Below the pieces are notes generated by a model. That model was not told where the DNA came from, searched no databases, and saw nothing but the letters and a program-made list of their open reading frames with translations. From JBQKLI01 sp012798975 (GTDB taxonomy: Bacteria; Bacillota; Clostridia; Tissierellales; Peptoniphilaceae), in assembly GCF_052116305.1 (NCBI RefSeq), contig NZ_JBQKLI010000012.1, forward strand, positions 1-64,000: DNA of 64,000 bases, given 5' to 3'. The translations under genes were made by a program, and so were the position numbers. Positions 52,490 through 62,424 of this stretch are shown here, piece by piece (position 1 is the first letter of the stretch; every line of letters starts with the position of its first letter).

Positions 52490-53602
52490 TTATTCGTATA
52501 GCAGTGCTTTCACGTCTTCAGATTCTACATTTGAAGAATCATACCATACAGCACCTGTATCCACATCGGCTACTGGTTCGCCTTTTGCAGCTTTTACAGC
52601 TAATTCTACTGCTTTGTAACCGATTTGAATTGGATCTTGTGTTACAGATCCGAATAATTGTCCTTTTTTAACAGCGTCAATTTGTAATGCGCCGGAGTCG
52701 AATCCTACTGCTATAACTTTTCCTTCTCCAACTTTTCCGCCCACTGCATTATCTGCATTGATAATAGATTTTGCACCGAACTCGTTTGAGCCGAAGATTC
52801 CAACTAGATCTGCTTTGTTTAATAATGTTTGTGCTTGAGTTTGACCGTCTGCATCTGTTACTTTTGCAGGTACTGCTAAATCGATAATGACAACAGCGCC
52901 GTTTTCTGCAACACCGTTTGCGAATTTGTCGTTTCCAACGATAGCAAGTTTTTCCCCAACATTTGGTGCAGCCTTTGCTAATTCAGTCATTTTATCGATA
53001 AACCCTTTTGTTCTTCCTACTAATGAAGCAGAGTTTACTTCTTGAGATACAACACCGATACGCACTGGCGCTTCTGCTGTAGCTGCTTCAACCTTAGCTT
53101 TAATTTCAGGATACATTTTTTCTGCTGCAATCGCTGCTGCTGCTTCGTTGTCTGTAGAAGCAGTTGCTGCTATTGTACCTTCCGGTGCTCCAGGAACTCC
53201 TGAGTCGAATCCTACTACAGGAATATTCGCTGATTTTGCTTGAGCTAATAAATCCAATGAAGCTGTTGTGTCAAGAGCTGCAAAGGCAATTGCATTTGGT
53301 TTTTTGTTGATCGCATTTGCAAGCATTTGTACTTGATCTTGAATCGCTGTTTCATTTGGAGGGCCTTGGAAAGTGATCGTTGCGTTTAGATCTTTTGCCG
53401 CATTATCCGCTCCTTGGTTAACTGCTTTCCAGAATTGATGCTGGAATCCTTTTGCCAATACTTCTACTACGATAGGTTCTCCCTCAGCCGGCTTTGCTGC
53501 ATCATCTGCAGGAGCTTCTGTGTTCGTTCCTCCGCCGCATGCCGTTAGAAATAATCCGCATACTAATGCTGCACTTAATAAACCTTTCATTCTTTTTTTC
53601 AT
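52490..53602 (-). CDS. Sugar ABC transporter substrate-binding lipoprotein
   Basis: 370 residues, RbsB-like periplasmic-binding fold anchored as a lipoprotein (LFLTACGGG lipobox at about 15-20). An Ala/Glu/Pro-rich linker follows, then the two-lobe domain. In this operon it most likely binds L-fucose. Start set at the ATG at 53602; further upstream ATGs lie in the ribosome-binding region. Confidence 0.9.
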   Translation of the reverse strand: MKKRMKGLLSAALVCGLFLTACGGGTNTEAPADDAAKPAEGEPIVVEVLAKGFQHQFWKAVNQGADNAAKDLNATITFQGPPNETAIQDQVQMLANAINKKPNAIAFAALDTTASLDLLAQAKSANIPVVGFDSGVPGAPEGTIAATASTDNEAAAAIAAEKMYPEIKAKVEAATAEAPVRIGVVSQEVNSASLVGRTKGFIDKMTELAKAAPNVGEKLAIVGNDKFANGVAENGAVVIIDLAVPAKVTDADGQTQAQTLLNKADLVGIFGSNEFGAKSIINADNAVGGKVGEGKVIAVGFDSGALQIDAVKKGQLFGSVTQDPIQIGYKAVELAVKAAKGEPVADVDTGAVWYDSSNVESEDVKALLYE

Positions 53603-53618
53603 TTTTTTCATCCTTTCA

Positions 53619-54605
53619 TTATTTTTTTCTGTTACGAATAACATCCAAGTATACTGCCACTAATAATACGATACCAGTTATAAAGGTTTGATAATGAGCT
53701 TGAAGACCGATAAAAGGCAAGCCTACTTTCAATATCGTCATAATGAACAAACCGATAATCGTTCCGCCGATTCCTGCAATCCCTCCTGCTAAAGAAGATC
53801 CTCCGATTACAGCTGCTGCGATGGCGTCAAGTTCAAATCCTACACCTTCGCCTGGCATAATAGTGGTGTACGTTGCCGCATATGCTATCCCTGCTAGTCC
53901 TGCAAAGAAACCGCATAGGGTATAAGCCAAAAATTTGTATTTATCTGTATTGATACCAGATAATCTAGCAGCTTCTTCGTTGCTGCCTAGTGCAAGAAGA
54001 TAACGTCCAAACTTTGTTTTCTTTAAGATAATTCCCATTAGAATCGCAACCACTGCCAACACTATGATCCCTGTTGGAAATCCGCTTTCTAATTTAAAGA
54101 TTGATTTATACCATCCTTCTCCCATAGTTCGAAGAGGATAGTTTACAGTCTGTACTTGAGTAATGATAGATCCTAGACCTACCGCAAGCATCTGTGTCGC
54201 AAGTGTTGTAACAAAAGGATTGATGCGTGCTTTTGTGATTAATGCTCCGTTCAATGCTCCAAATACTGTTCCGATAATCAATGTAATAATAAGAGCCACA
54301 CCTACTGGAAGACCAGCCTTCTGTGCAAAATAACCCCCGATCAATGCGGAAGTGTTCATTACCGCTCCGATAGACATATCGAACCCGCCTGTCGCTATAG
54401 CAAAGGTTACACCGATTGCCAAGAAACCTGCATAGTAGCTGGAATCAAAAATACTTGCTAACGTATTTCCAGAACGAAAGGCCCCGCTTCTTAAATAAAA
54501 GAATCCGTACAATATGATTAATACAATTAGGGCTATTCCCTGCTGCGAACTAATAAACTTTCTAAAATTGAATTTTGAATTGTGAGTTTTTGTTAAGTCG
54601 GACAT
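53619..54605 (-). CDS. Sugar ABC transporter permease (RbsC type)
   Basis: 328 residues, eight to ten helices. ATGGFDMSIGAVM, GALNGALI and the cytoplasmic ATPase-contact GSNEEAARLSGIN motif are typical. Start codon overlaps the ATPase stop (TAATG). Confidence 0.93.
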   Translation of the reverse strand: MSDLTKTHNSKFNFRKFISSQQGIALIVLIILYGFFYLRSGAFRSGNTLASIFDSSYYAGFLAIGVTFAIATGGFDMSIGAVMNTSALIGGYFAQKAGLPVGVALIITLIIGTVFGALNGALITKARINPFVTTLATQMLAVGLGSIITQVQTVNYPLRTMGEGWYKSIFKLESGFPTGIIVLAVVAILMGIILKKTKFGRYLLALGSNEEAARLSGINTDKYKFLAYTLCGFFAGLAGIAYAATYTTIMPGEGVGFELDAIAAAVIGGSSLAGGIAGIGGTIIGLFIMTILKVGLPFIGLQAHYQTFITGIVLLVAVYLDVIRNRKK

Positions 54606-56104
54606 TATGCCACTCCTTCCTGAGATGCATATTTCATGATTACTTCTTGATTCGCTTCTTGAATCATCAAATCTGCAGTCTTTCTTCCTTCTGACATTAC
54701 GATAACACGGTCGCTTAATCGTAAAATTTCTTCCAGTTCAGAAGAAATCATGATAATCGATTTCCCTTCTGCAACTAAAGCATTCATCAGCTTATAGATC
54801 TCGTTTTTCGCCCCTACATCGATCCCCTTGGTCGGTTCGTCGAAAATCAAGATATCGCTTTTTGCATGAAGCCATTTTGCAATAACAACCTTTTGCTGAT
54901 TTCCTCCGGATAAAGTCTTCGCAACCTGATTTACAGAAGAACATTTAATGGATAAGTCATCCACATATTTTCCAGCAACTGTTTCTATTTTTTTATCGTT
55001 GATCAAAGCACCTTCTACAAATTCCGGAATCGTACACATAGAAATGTTATCGGCTACATCAAAATCTGTGATCATACCGTCGCTTCTTCGGTCTTCTGAA
55101 AGATATCCGATACCATGTGCTACCGCATCTGCAGTGGAATGGATTTTCGCCTTTTCTCCATTGATATAGATCTCACCCGAGTCAAGAGGATCGGCTCCGA
55201 AAATCGCTCTGGCAACTTCAGTTCTTCCTGCTCCCATAAGTCCTGCAAAACCTAAAATCTCGCCCTTTTTCAAGGTAAAACTCACATCTTTGATATGCTT
55301 GTCTCGATTAAGATTTTTCGCTTCCAATACTACTGGCGCATCTTCCGGCACTGTTGATTCTGCTTTCGGTTCCACATAGCTTACACGTCCAACCATCATA
55401 TTAATCAGCTGGTCTTTTGTAGTTTCTTTTGTCTCTACCGTTCCTACATATTCTCCATCTCTCATAACCGTAATTCGGTCCGTAATAACTCCGATTTCAT
55501 CCATTCTATGGGAAATATATATAATTCCGATTCCTTTTGCTTTCAATTCCCGAATAATTCTAAATAATTGGACTATTTCTTCATCGGTTAGAGAAGTTGT
55601 CGGCTCATCGAAGATGATAATTTTTGCATCCATGGAAATCGCTTTTGCAATCTCTGTCATCTGCTGCTGTCCTACAGGGATATCTTTTACTGTTGCTGCC
55701 GGATCCACATGAACACCCAGCTCTCTAAATAATTCTTTGGATTTTTCGATCATTTCCCCGTCGTTTATAAGCACTCCATTCATGGATTCTCTGCCGATGT
55801 AAATGTTTTCTGCCACCGTCAAATCCGCCATCATATTCAGCTCTTGATGGACGATAGCAACCCCTGCCTCTTGAGCTTCTTTCGGATTTTTAAATTCTGT
55901 TTCTTTACCGAAATACGTAAGCGTCCCTGATTCCAAACTGTATACTCCGGAGAGTATTTTCATAAGCGTTGATTTTCCTGCACCATTTTCTCCCATAAGT
56001 GCATGTACTTCGCCGCTTCTAAGGTCCATATGAACATCCTTTAAGGCCTTCACAGGGCCGAAGGTTTTGCTGATATGTTCCATTTCTAGTATTGTTTCAT
56101 TCAT
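54605..56104 (-). CDS. Sugar ABC transporter ATPase with two nucleotide-binding domains (RbsA/MglA type)
   Basis: 499 residues. First domain: GENGAGKST, FDEPTTSLT; the second has a degenerate Walker A (GLMGAGRTEVARAIFG), as in all RbsA proteins, and LSGGNQQKVVIAKWL, IFDEPTKGIDVG. Energises the permease at 53619. Eleven bp after fucU. Confidence 0.95.
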   Translation of the reverse strand: MNETILEMEHISKTFGPVKALKDVHMDLRSGEVHALMGENGAGKSTLMKILSGVYSLESGTLTYFGKETEFKNPKEAQEAGVAIVHQELNMMADLTVAENIYIGRESMNGVLINDGEMIEKSKELFRELGVHVDPAATVKDIPVGQQQMTEIAKAISMDAKIIIFDEPTTSLTDEEIVQLFRIIRELKAKGIGIIYISHRMDEIGVITDRITVMRDGEYVGTVETKETTKDQLINMMVGRVSYVEPKAESTVPEDAPVVLEAKNLNRDKHIKDVSFTLKKGEILGFAGLMGAGRTEVARAIFGADPLDSGEIYINGEKAKIHSTADAVAHGIGYLSEDRRSDGMITDFDVADNISMCTIPEFVEGALINDKKIETVAGKYVDDLSIKCSSVNQVAKTLSGGNQQKVVIAKWLHAKSDILIFDEPTKGIDVGAKNEIYKLMNALVAEGKSIIMISSELEEILRLSDRVIVMSEGRKTADLMIQEANQEVIMKYASQEGVA

Positions 56105-56115
56105 AAGCTTCTCCT

Positions 56116-56541
56116 TTAAAGCACACCCTTTTTCAAAATAATATTGGCATAGAGTGCATCTTCCCCTGTAGCGACGACTGCATAAGCATCTTTTGCTCTT
56201 TCATAAAAATCGAAACGTTCTATATAGCCGATACTAAAGTCTTCCTCAGAAGTTTCCAAGGTCTCTTTGTACGTTTCCCAGATTTCTGGCTTATAATCAT
56301 CCCCCGGTGTAACTTCCATTAGAAAAACTTGAGTCGGACTGTATTTGCTGTCCAGCGGAAAAAGCTCTAGTATACTTTTCAACAATTCATCGCATTTATG
56401 GCCATCTGCCCTTACCACTCTTTGACGAATCCTGGCAGATGGGAAATTCCCATCTGCTAAGACTATTTCATCTCCATGACCCATTTCCATTAAAATCTTT
56501 ACAAGCTCGGGAGATAGAATTTTAGGTATTTTTTTTAGCAT
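56116..56541 (-). CDS. fucU: L-fucose mutarotase
   Basis: 141 residues of the RbsD/FucU family; interconverts fucose anomers for the isomerase. LLEMGHGDEIVLAD-type motif here LMEMGHGDEIVLADGNFPS, C-terminal YANIILKKGV. FucU, not RbsD, because of the ARIRQRVVRADGH segment and the fucI neighbour. Confidence 0.92.
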   Translation of the reverse strand: MLKKIPKILSPELVKILMEMGHGDEIVLADGNFPSARIRQRVVRADGHKCDELLKSILELFPLDSKYSPTQVFLMEVTPGDDYKPEIWETYKETLETSEEDFSIGYIERFDFYERAKDAYAVVATGEDALYANIILKKGVL

Positions 56542-56551
56542 GATATACCGC

Positions 56552-58333
56552 CTATTTATAAAGAGGTCCGTAGTATGCGCAGGCTCTTAAGTCGGATCCT
56601 TCTAAATCTTTTGTTCCAAAGCCTTTGAATGCATGAGGTCTAAACACATTTTCGTCTTCCACATTATGCATAACGACCGGAATTCTTAACATACTTGCTA
56701 AAGTGATGATATCTGCTCCAACATGACCATGAACACTTGCACCATGATTTGCTCCCCAGTTTGCCATTACATCATAAACCGTTTCAAAACCTTTCATACC
56801 GATGCGTGGTGCAAACCAAGTTGTCGGCCAAGTAGTATCTGTTCTGTCTTCTAAAACTTTAGAAACATCTTCAGGAATGTGAGCCGTATAACCTTCTGCT
56901 ATTTGAAGAGTCGGTCCTACCCCTTCTGCGATATTTACACGAATCATAGTGATCGGCATCTCCGCTTCTGTGATAAAGTGAGAAGAGAAACCGCCGCCTC
57001 TGAAATACTGATGGTTCGCTGCTCGCCAGTCTGTCGCTTCTAAACAAGCTTTAATATCTTCTTCTGTCATATTCCAGAACTCTTTCATCGTTCCGTTTCC
57101 TTCTTCATCTTGAGCTGCCCCTGAACCGTCTAAACAAGAAGCGCCAGAGTTGATCAAGTGGATTACACCGTTTTCAGCAACACCTGAAAGCTTATGACCT
57201 GTTACTCTTTCTACAGATTCTGGAGACCAATATGTTCTAACATCTGAGAAGATTGGAGCTTTGTTTGTAAGAAGTGTTCCTAAAAGCATCGCTGTGCCGT
57301 TTAACGTATCATTTTCTGTAGCGAAGGCAATAGGAGCTCTTGCACCTGTCCAGTCGAAAGTAGAAGCAAGGATCGCTTCTGTAAAGTCTGCATTTGGAAG
57401 CCAGTCTGTCCATTGTCTTTGTCCTTGGAATCCTCCGGCGATACCGTTTCTTCCTAAAGCTTCTTCATGCCAGCCTTTGTCTGCAAGTTTTTTATTTCCA
57501 AATAAAATATCTTTGCAGATCATGGCATGTTTTACACAGAAATCCCATTCTTCTTCATAAGGAACAACTTTTGATTTTCTTATATTTTCCTGTAAAGATT
57601 CGTCATCGTTGATATCCAATCCTTCTTTACAGTTGTTTTTCACCCATTCTCGTGCAATTTCGAATTCTTCTTCATCGTAAATTTCTAATTTGATTCGGCG
57701 AAGAATTTCTGTCATATCCACCCATTCAGTACGCATTCCCAAGTATTTTTGGAAGAATGAAGCCTGAGCATCGCTGCCTGCTATCCCCATAGCAACGCTT
57801 CCGATATTTACATAAGCCTTGTCTTTCATTTGACCTACTGCAACAGCACCTTTTGCAAAACGAAGAATTTTTTCTTTCACATCTTCTGGAACGCTTGTGT
57901 CAGTGGAATCTTGTACATCATGACCGTAGATAGAAAATGCAGGAAGTCCTCTTTGTGCATAAGCGGCCATTACCGCTGCCAAATATACAGCTCCCGGTCT
58001 TTCTGTACCGTTAAATCCCCATACAGCCTTGATTGTATTCGGATCTAAATCCATTGTCTCAGTACCATAACACCAGCATGGAGTTACGGTTAATGTAGCC
58101 ACTACATTTTCAGTAGAAAATTTTTCTGCACATCTGGCTGCTTCAGCACCGCCGCCTATATTCGTATCAGCGATAACACATTGAGCCGGTGTGCCGTCTG
58201 CATATTTTAATTCGCTTTCTATCAATTCCTTGGCTGTTTTTGCCATATTCATTGTCTGCTCTTCTAGACTTTCTCTAACACCGCCCCAGCGGCCGTCGAT
58301 TGTTGGTCGTATACCAATTTTTGGATAACTCAT
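56552..58333 (-). CDS. fucI: L-fucose isomerase
   Basis: 593 residues; converts L-fucose to L-fuculose, manganese-dependent hexamer. PKIGIRPTIDGRWGGVRESLE start, WGFNGTERPGAVYLAA, ENDTLNGTAMLLG, and HGASVHGHVGADIITLASMLRIPV near the end. AGGAGG before the ATG; 15 bp after fucK. Confidence 0.96.
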   Translation of the reverse strand: MSYPKIGIRPTIDGRWGGVRESLEEQTMNMAKTAKELIESELKYADGTPAQCVIADTNIGGGAEAARCAEKFSTENVVATLTVTPCWCYGTETMDLDPNTIKAVWGFNGTERPGAVYLAAVMAAYAQRGLPAFSIYGHDVQDSTDTSVPEDVKEKILRFAKGAVAVGQMKDKAYVNIGSVAMGIAGSDAQASFFQKYLGMRTEWVDMTEILRRIKLEIYDEEEFEIAREWVKNNCKEGLDINDDESLQENIRKSKVVPYEEEWDFCVKHAMICKDILFGNKKLADKGWHEEALGRNGIAGGFQGQRQWTDWLPNADFTEAILASTFDWTGARAPIAFATENDTLNGTAMLLGTLLTNKAPIFSDVRTYWSPESVERVTGHKLSGVAENGVIHLINSGASCLDGSGAAQDEEGNGTMKEFWNMTEEDIKACLEATDWRAANHQYFRGGGFSSHFITEAEMPITMIRVNIAEGVGPTLQIAEGYTAHIPEDVSKVLEDRTDTTWPTTWFAPRIGMKGFETVYDVMANWGANHGASVHGHVGADIITLASMLRIPVVMHNVEDENVFRPHAFKGFGTKDLEGSDLRACAYYGPLYK

Positions 58334-58348
58334 TCTTTCCTCCTAAAT

Positions 58349-59791
58349 TTATTTGTAATTATTCCATAGTTCCCAATTTTTGGGAAAATAGCTTTTTAAA
58401 TCATTGGATTTATCTATTGCTTGAAGAAGACTTTCCTTTTCTTCTTCCTTCGCAATAGTTTCCAGCTGTGCCAATATATTTCCAATAGCCGTAGCCTCTT
58501 TCGGCCCTGCTATTACTTCCATATTTAAACCATCGCTTATCATCTGGCAAAGCATCTCTGACTGAGACCCCCCGCCGATAACGTGAATTCTTTTGAATTT
58601 TCTTTCGGTTACTTTTTCTAAATAATGCACTAGATTTCTGTAACCTAGAACCACGCTTTCGTAAATGCCTCTAAAGTAGTCTGATTTTTTCTCTAAAGGC
58701 TTCTTTCCTTTTTCTTTAAGATAACTTTCTATATCTTCTATAAAACTTTCCGTCTCCTGTCCAAATACAGCTTCTTGTACATCGATAATAGCTTTAAATG
58801 GTTCAGTATTTGCTACTATCGTTGAAATTTCCTCGTAAGAATATTTTTTGCCTTCTCGAACTTCCAATTCTTTTATCAGTTTTTCTATAAGATAAAGACC
58901 CGTTATATTTTGGAAAAACATATTTCTGCCGTTATAGCCTGTCTCATTTGTCAGGTCGAAACGAAAAGCTTCTTCTGTGAGAACCGGCTCCTCTGTATAA
59001 CATCCCAACAAAGACCATGTCCCGCTGGATAAGAAAAGGGTTTCTGGATCTTCATAAGCCTTTGTGATCGCCACAGCACTTGCTGTATCATGAGAGGCTA
59101 CGGAGACAACAGGGATATCTTTTTTTCTGAGATCTGGATTTTTAGCATTTTTTGTAGATCCGATAACCCTTTTATTTTCTACTGTTTCTGGAAACATAGT
59201 ATTCGAAAAACCAAAAGCCTCTATAATTTCCCGATTCCACTCTCCTTTTTTCAAGTCAAACATTTGAGTCGTAGAGCAGATCGTTTTTTCTCCTTTTTTT
59301 TCGCCTGTTAAGTAAAAATTAACTAAATCCGGCATCATCAGAAGACTTTCCGCTTCTTTTAAAATATCGGGCTGGAGTTTTTTAATAGCCGTCAGCTGAA
59401 ACAGTGAATTAATTGCCATAATCTGATTTCCTGTTTTGCTGTAAAGAGAATACAAGTCCATCTCTTTTTTCACTTCTTCAAAACCTTTCACATTTGATTC
59501 GTCTCTATAGGATAAAGGATCTTGAACTAATTCTTCATTTCCGTTCAAAAGACCGAAGTCCACACCCCAGGTATCCACACCTATGCTAACGATTTCCTCA
59601 TTGCATTCTAAAATACAATTCTCAATAGTCGAGATAAGCTTTTCCCATTCCCAGTAACGTCTGCCATCTTTTTCGATGATCTTATGACTAAGTCTCATAA
59701 TTTCATCCAGCTGCAAACGCCCATTTTCTACAAAACCTAGAATTCCCCGAATCGATGTAGCGCCCATATCAATAGCAAGCACTTTTTTCAT
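58349..59791 (-). CDS. fucK: L-fuculokinase (FGGY family)
   Basis: 480 residues. ATP domain start VLAIDMGATSIRG, catalytic Asp region SIGVDTWGVDFGLL, ASHDTASAV and HVIGGGSQSEMLCQMISD. The sequence also resembles rhamnulokinase, but the fucI, fucU and fucA neighbours favour fuculose. Start at 59791 with GGAGG 8 nt upstream; an in-frame ATG at 59827 lacks a site. First gene of the operon. Confidence 0.88.
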   Translation of the reverse strand: MKKVLAIDMGATSIRGILGFVENGRLQLDEIMRLSHKIIEKDGRRYWEWEKLISTIENCILECNEEIVSIGVDTWGVDFGLLNGNEELVQDPLSYRDESNVKGFEEVKKEMDLYSLYSKTGNQIMAINSLFQLTAIKKLQPDILKEAESLLMMPDLVNFYLTGEKKGEKTICSTTQMFDLKKGEWNREIIEAFGFSNTMFPETVENKRVIGSTKNAKNPDLRKKDIPVVSVASHDTASAVAITKAYEDPETLFLSSGTWSLLGCYTEEPVLTEEAFRFDLTNETGYNGRNMFFQNITGLYLIEKLIKELEVREGKKYSYEEISTIVANTEPFKAIIDVQEAVFGQETESFIEDIESYLKEKGKKPLEKKSDYFRGIYESVVLGYRNLVHYLEKVTERKFKRIHVIGGGSQSEMLCQMISDGLNMEVIAGPKEATAIGNILAQLETIAKEEEKESLLQAIDKSNDLKSYFPKNWELWNNYK

Positions 59792-59851
59792 GAATCCGCC
59801 TCCATATTCTTTGCTATCGTTTTCCATATATTTTATTATTTTGTTGAGATA

Positions 59852-59879
59852 AGAATATCACACTCTCGTCATTTGTAAA
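59852..59879 (-). promoter_or_regulatory. Promoter of the fucose operon
   Basis: TTTACA (59874-59879), 16-bp spacer, TATTCT (59852-59857) on the minus strand. A CATTTGTAAAG copy overlaps the -35 (59870-59880) and a near-copy CATTGTAAAG lies at 59950-59959 near fucR, candidate operator repeats. Confidence 0.5.
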
Positions 59880-59894
59880 GATTTGAAGGATATA

Positions 59895-59924
59895 TTGGAT
59901 TTTCTACACGCTTTTGATTATAAT
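59895..59924 (+). promoter_or_regulatory. Promoter of fucR
   Basis: TTGGAT (59895-59900), 18-bp spacer, TATAAT (59919-59924). Confidence 0.55.
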
Positions 59925-59993
59925 TAAAGCTAAAGTATTCAAATTCGTTCATTGTAAAGTAAAATCCCTTATAAAAATTTAAAGGAGAATATT

Positions 59994-60761
59994 ATGATTC
60001 CATCCGAACGCATCAAACAAATTACAGACATTCTTTATCAGCAAAAAACAGTCAGCGTAAAAGAACTCTGCAGCATCCTCTACTGTTCCCCTTCCACCAT
60101 CCGAAGAGATCTTATCGATCTGGAAGAAGCTGGAGTCCTTAGACGGACAAGAGGCGGCGCAACCCTGATTTCAAAAAACATTACAGAGTTTTCCAGCTAT
60201 ATCCGAAGTCTGGAAAATTCTAAAGAAAAACAAAAGATTGCCTCCATGACTACGGATATGATCCATGATGATATGTCTATTTTCTTAGATTCCTCTTCAA
60301 CGGTTCATTTTATCTGTGACTATTTATATAAATACAAAAACCTTATAATCATTACAAACTCCATTCTTGTCCCTTATAAGCTGATGAATCATGATGACTT
60401 GAGAGTTTTCTGCACTGGCGGGGTTTTAAAAAAACATACCCATTCCCTCGTAGGAGATATGAGCTATGCCTTCGTAAAAAACTATAAGCCGGATATCTGC
60501 TTTTTCTCCTGCAAAGCCATAGACCCTACCGGAATCTTCGAAGCAGACTATCAGCAGACAAATGTAAAGAAAAACATGCTGGCAAATGCAGGAAAATCCG
60601 TCCTCCTGGTAGACCATTCGAAATTCGAAGACTCAGCCTTCATAGCCATCGACGACTTCTCCAATGTCGACACCATCATCACCGACAAAAAACCAAACAA
60701 CTTCAAAGATTTCTCCATGGAACAGCGCGAAAAATTTCTATGGCCTGAAAAGAATGAATAA
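59994..60761 (+). CDS. fucR: DeoR-family transcriptional regulator of fucose genes
   Basis: 255 residues. N-terminal helix-turn-helix (about 18-45, VSVKELCSILYCSPSTIRRDL) and the family GGA turn, then a sugar-phosphate-sensing domain (DSSSTVHFICDYL, CTGGVLKKHTHSLVG, DHSKFEDSAF). Divergent from fucK, so it probably controls the operon with a fucose-derived sugar phosphate as inducer. Confidence 0.9.
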   Translation: MIPSERIKQITDILYQQKTVSVKELCSILYCSPSTIRRDLIDLEEAGVLRRTRGGATLISKNITEFSSYIRSLENSKEKQKIASMTTDMIHDDMSIFLDSSSTVHFICDYLYKYKNLIIITNSILVPYKLMNHDDLRVFCTGGVLKKHTHSLVGDMSYAFVKNYKPDICFFSCKAIDPTGIFEADYQQTNVKKNMLANAGKSVLLVDHSKFEDSAFIAIDDFSNVDTIITDKKPNNFKDFSMEQREKFLWPEKNE

Positions 60762-60823
60762 GAAAAGAAAGAATGATAGAAAGAATGAAAGAAAGTGTGA
60801 TAGTTCGAAAAAAAAGTGTGACA

Positions 60824-61117
60824 GTGTGGAGAGGGGAGAGGGGAATTAATGATGAAAAAGCGGAGCTTTTTCTGCTTGGTATAGGTGGTAGTTTTTCTTA
60901 GTATTAGGAAGATTATGAAGCTTGTATGCAATAAACGGATCAAAACTTCTCTAGTTTTCTACAATATACAATTTCTTGTATTCAATTGAAACGTTCGATC
61001 AAAGTAAAGAATGAAAATTATATATGCATAATTTTCTATCTCTTTTTTTCTAATAAAAAAAGGAAAGCGATGATTCTCGCTTTCCTTACTTAAACTCCCC
61101 TCTCCCCTCTTTCACAC
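60824..61117. repeat. Non-coding gap bounded by a 21-bp inverted repeat
   Basis: Left arm GTGTGGAGAGGGGAGAGGG (60824-60842 and on to 60844) matches the reverse complement of 61096-61117 (GTGTGAAAGAGGGGAGAGGG). Inside are a hairpin GAAAAAGC-GGA-GCTTTTTC (60854-60872), AT-rich sequence and a terminator. It lies where fucR and fucO converge. No gene was seen; a small mobile relic or the recurring intergenic element are options. Confidence 0.65.
61060..61087 (-). terminator. Terminator of fucO
   Basis: AAGGAAAGCGA with inverse (61060-61070, 61077-61087), 6-nt loop, T-rich exit on the minus strand. Confidence 0.8.
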
Positions 61118-61237
61118 TCTGAAGTCCTAGCCCAAATCATGTTCCTCGATTTGGTTGCAGGTCTCATGCCACTCGTTGCCCAAGAGCAGTCTTTTTGCGG
61201 TTGGTTAGAAACGATCGGCCACACTTCTTTTCTATCT

Positions 61238-62388
61238 CTATCCAATCATCTTTTGATACATTTCTTCTATTTCTTCTTTAACTGGATCTTTTGGGTTTCC
61301 TGGGGTGCAGGCATCTGCCATAGCAGATTCCGCTAGGAATGGGATATCTTTTTCTTCTACGATACCTTTAAGATTTTCCGGGATTCCTACTTCTTTCGCG
61401 AGATCTTTTACAGCTTGAACGGCTGCTTTTCTGTATTCTTCCGCAGACATGTCTTCTGTACCTTCGACACCCATCACTCTGGCGATATTTTCATATTTTT
61501 CTCCTGTTGATTCTGCATTATATTCCATTACAATCGGAAGAATAATCGCATTCGCAACACCATGAGGAGTATTATATACAGCACCTAATGGATGGGCCAT
61601 AGAGTGAACAATACCAAGACCAACCTTTGAAAAACCCATTCTTGCAGTATATTGAGCAAGAGCCATCATTTCACGGCCTTTTTTCTCATTTCTTACTGCT
61701 GCTGGAAGATACTCTGCGATCCATTTTATCGCTTCTAAATGAAACATATCTGTCATTTCCCAAGCGCCTTTTGTAATATAGCCTTCGATAGCTTGAGTTA
61801 ATGCCTCCATTCCTGTTGCTGCTGTAAGATCTGCAGGCATTGTTTCCATCATAACCGGATCAACGATCGCTGCAACTGGAAGATCATGAGGATCTACACA
61901 GACTAATTTCTTTTTCTTTTCCGTGTCTGTTATAACATAGTTGATTGTAACTTCTAAAGCGGTACCTGCCGTTGTTGCAACAGCTATAATCGGAGTCGCT
62001 GCATTTTTCGTATCCGCAACACATTCTAAACTTATTACATCCTTAAACTCTGGATTAGTATGAACGATCTCTGAAGCTTTTGCACAGTCCATTACAGAAC
62101 CGCCGCCTACTGCGATAATAACATCAGCTTCTGCTTTTTCAAGCTCTTTTAAACCATTAGTACATTTTTTATGGAAGGATTCGGATCGATATCTGTAAAA
62201 ATTTCATAAGGCATCTTCGTATCTTCGAGAATATCCGTAACCTTTTCCAATAATCCGCTTGACTTTAAATAAGCGTCGCTAAAGATTACAGCTTTTTGAT
62301 ACCCTTTGCTTTGGATAACTTCCCGTATGCCGTCCAATGCTCCATAACCATGATAGATCAACTCGTTTAAAATAATTCTGTTTCCCAT
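61238..62388 (-). pseudogene. fucO: Lactaldehyde reductase (iron alcohol dehydrogenase), frameshifted
   Basis: Would reduce L-lactaldehyde, the fucose breakdown product, to 1,2-propanediol. The first part (62388 down to about 62170, MGNRIILNELIYHGYGALDGI) ends in a stop at 62149. The rest continues in another frame from KCTNGLKELEKAEADVIIAVGGGS through the NAD-binding GGGS, the TTAGTALEVT segment and the iron-binding histidines (HSMAHPLGAVYNTPHG). One A missing from an A6 run (62165-62170) explains the shift. Its similarity to E. coli FucO is close throughout. Sequencing error, phase variation and true loss are all possible. Confidence 0.9.
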
Positions 62389-62424
62389 ATTGTACTCCTT
62401 TCCGTTCTCTATATTTGCCCTCAT

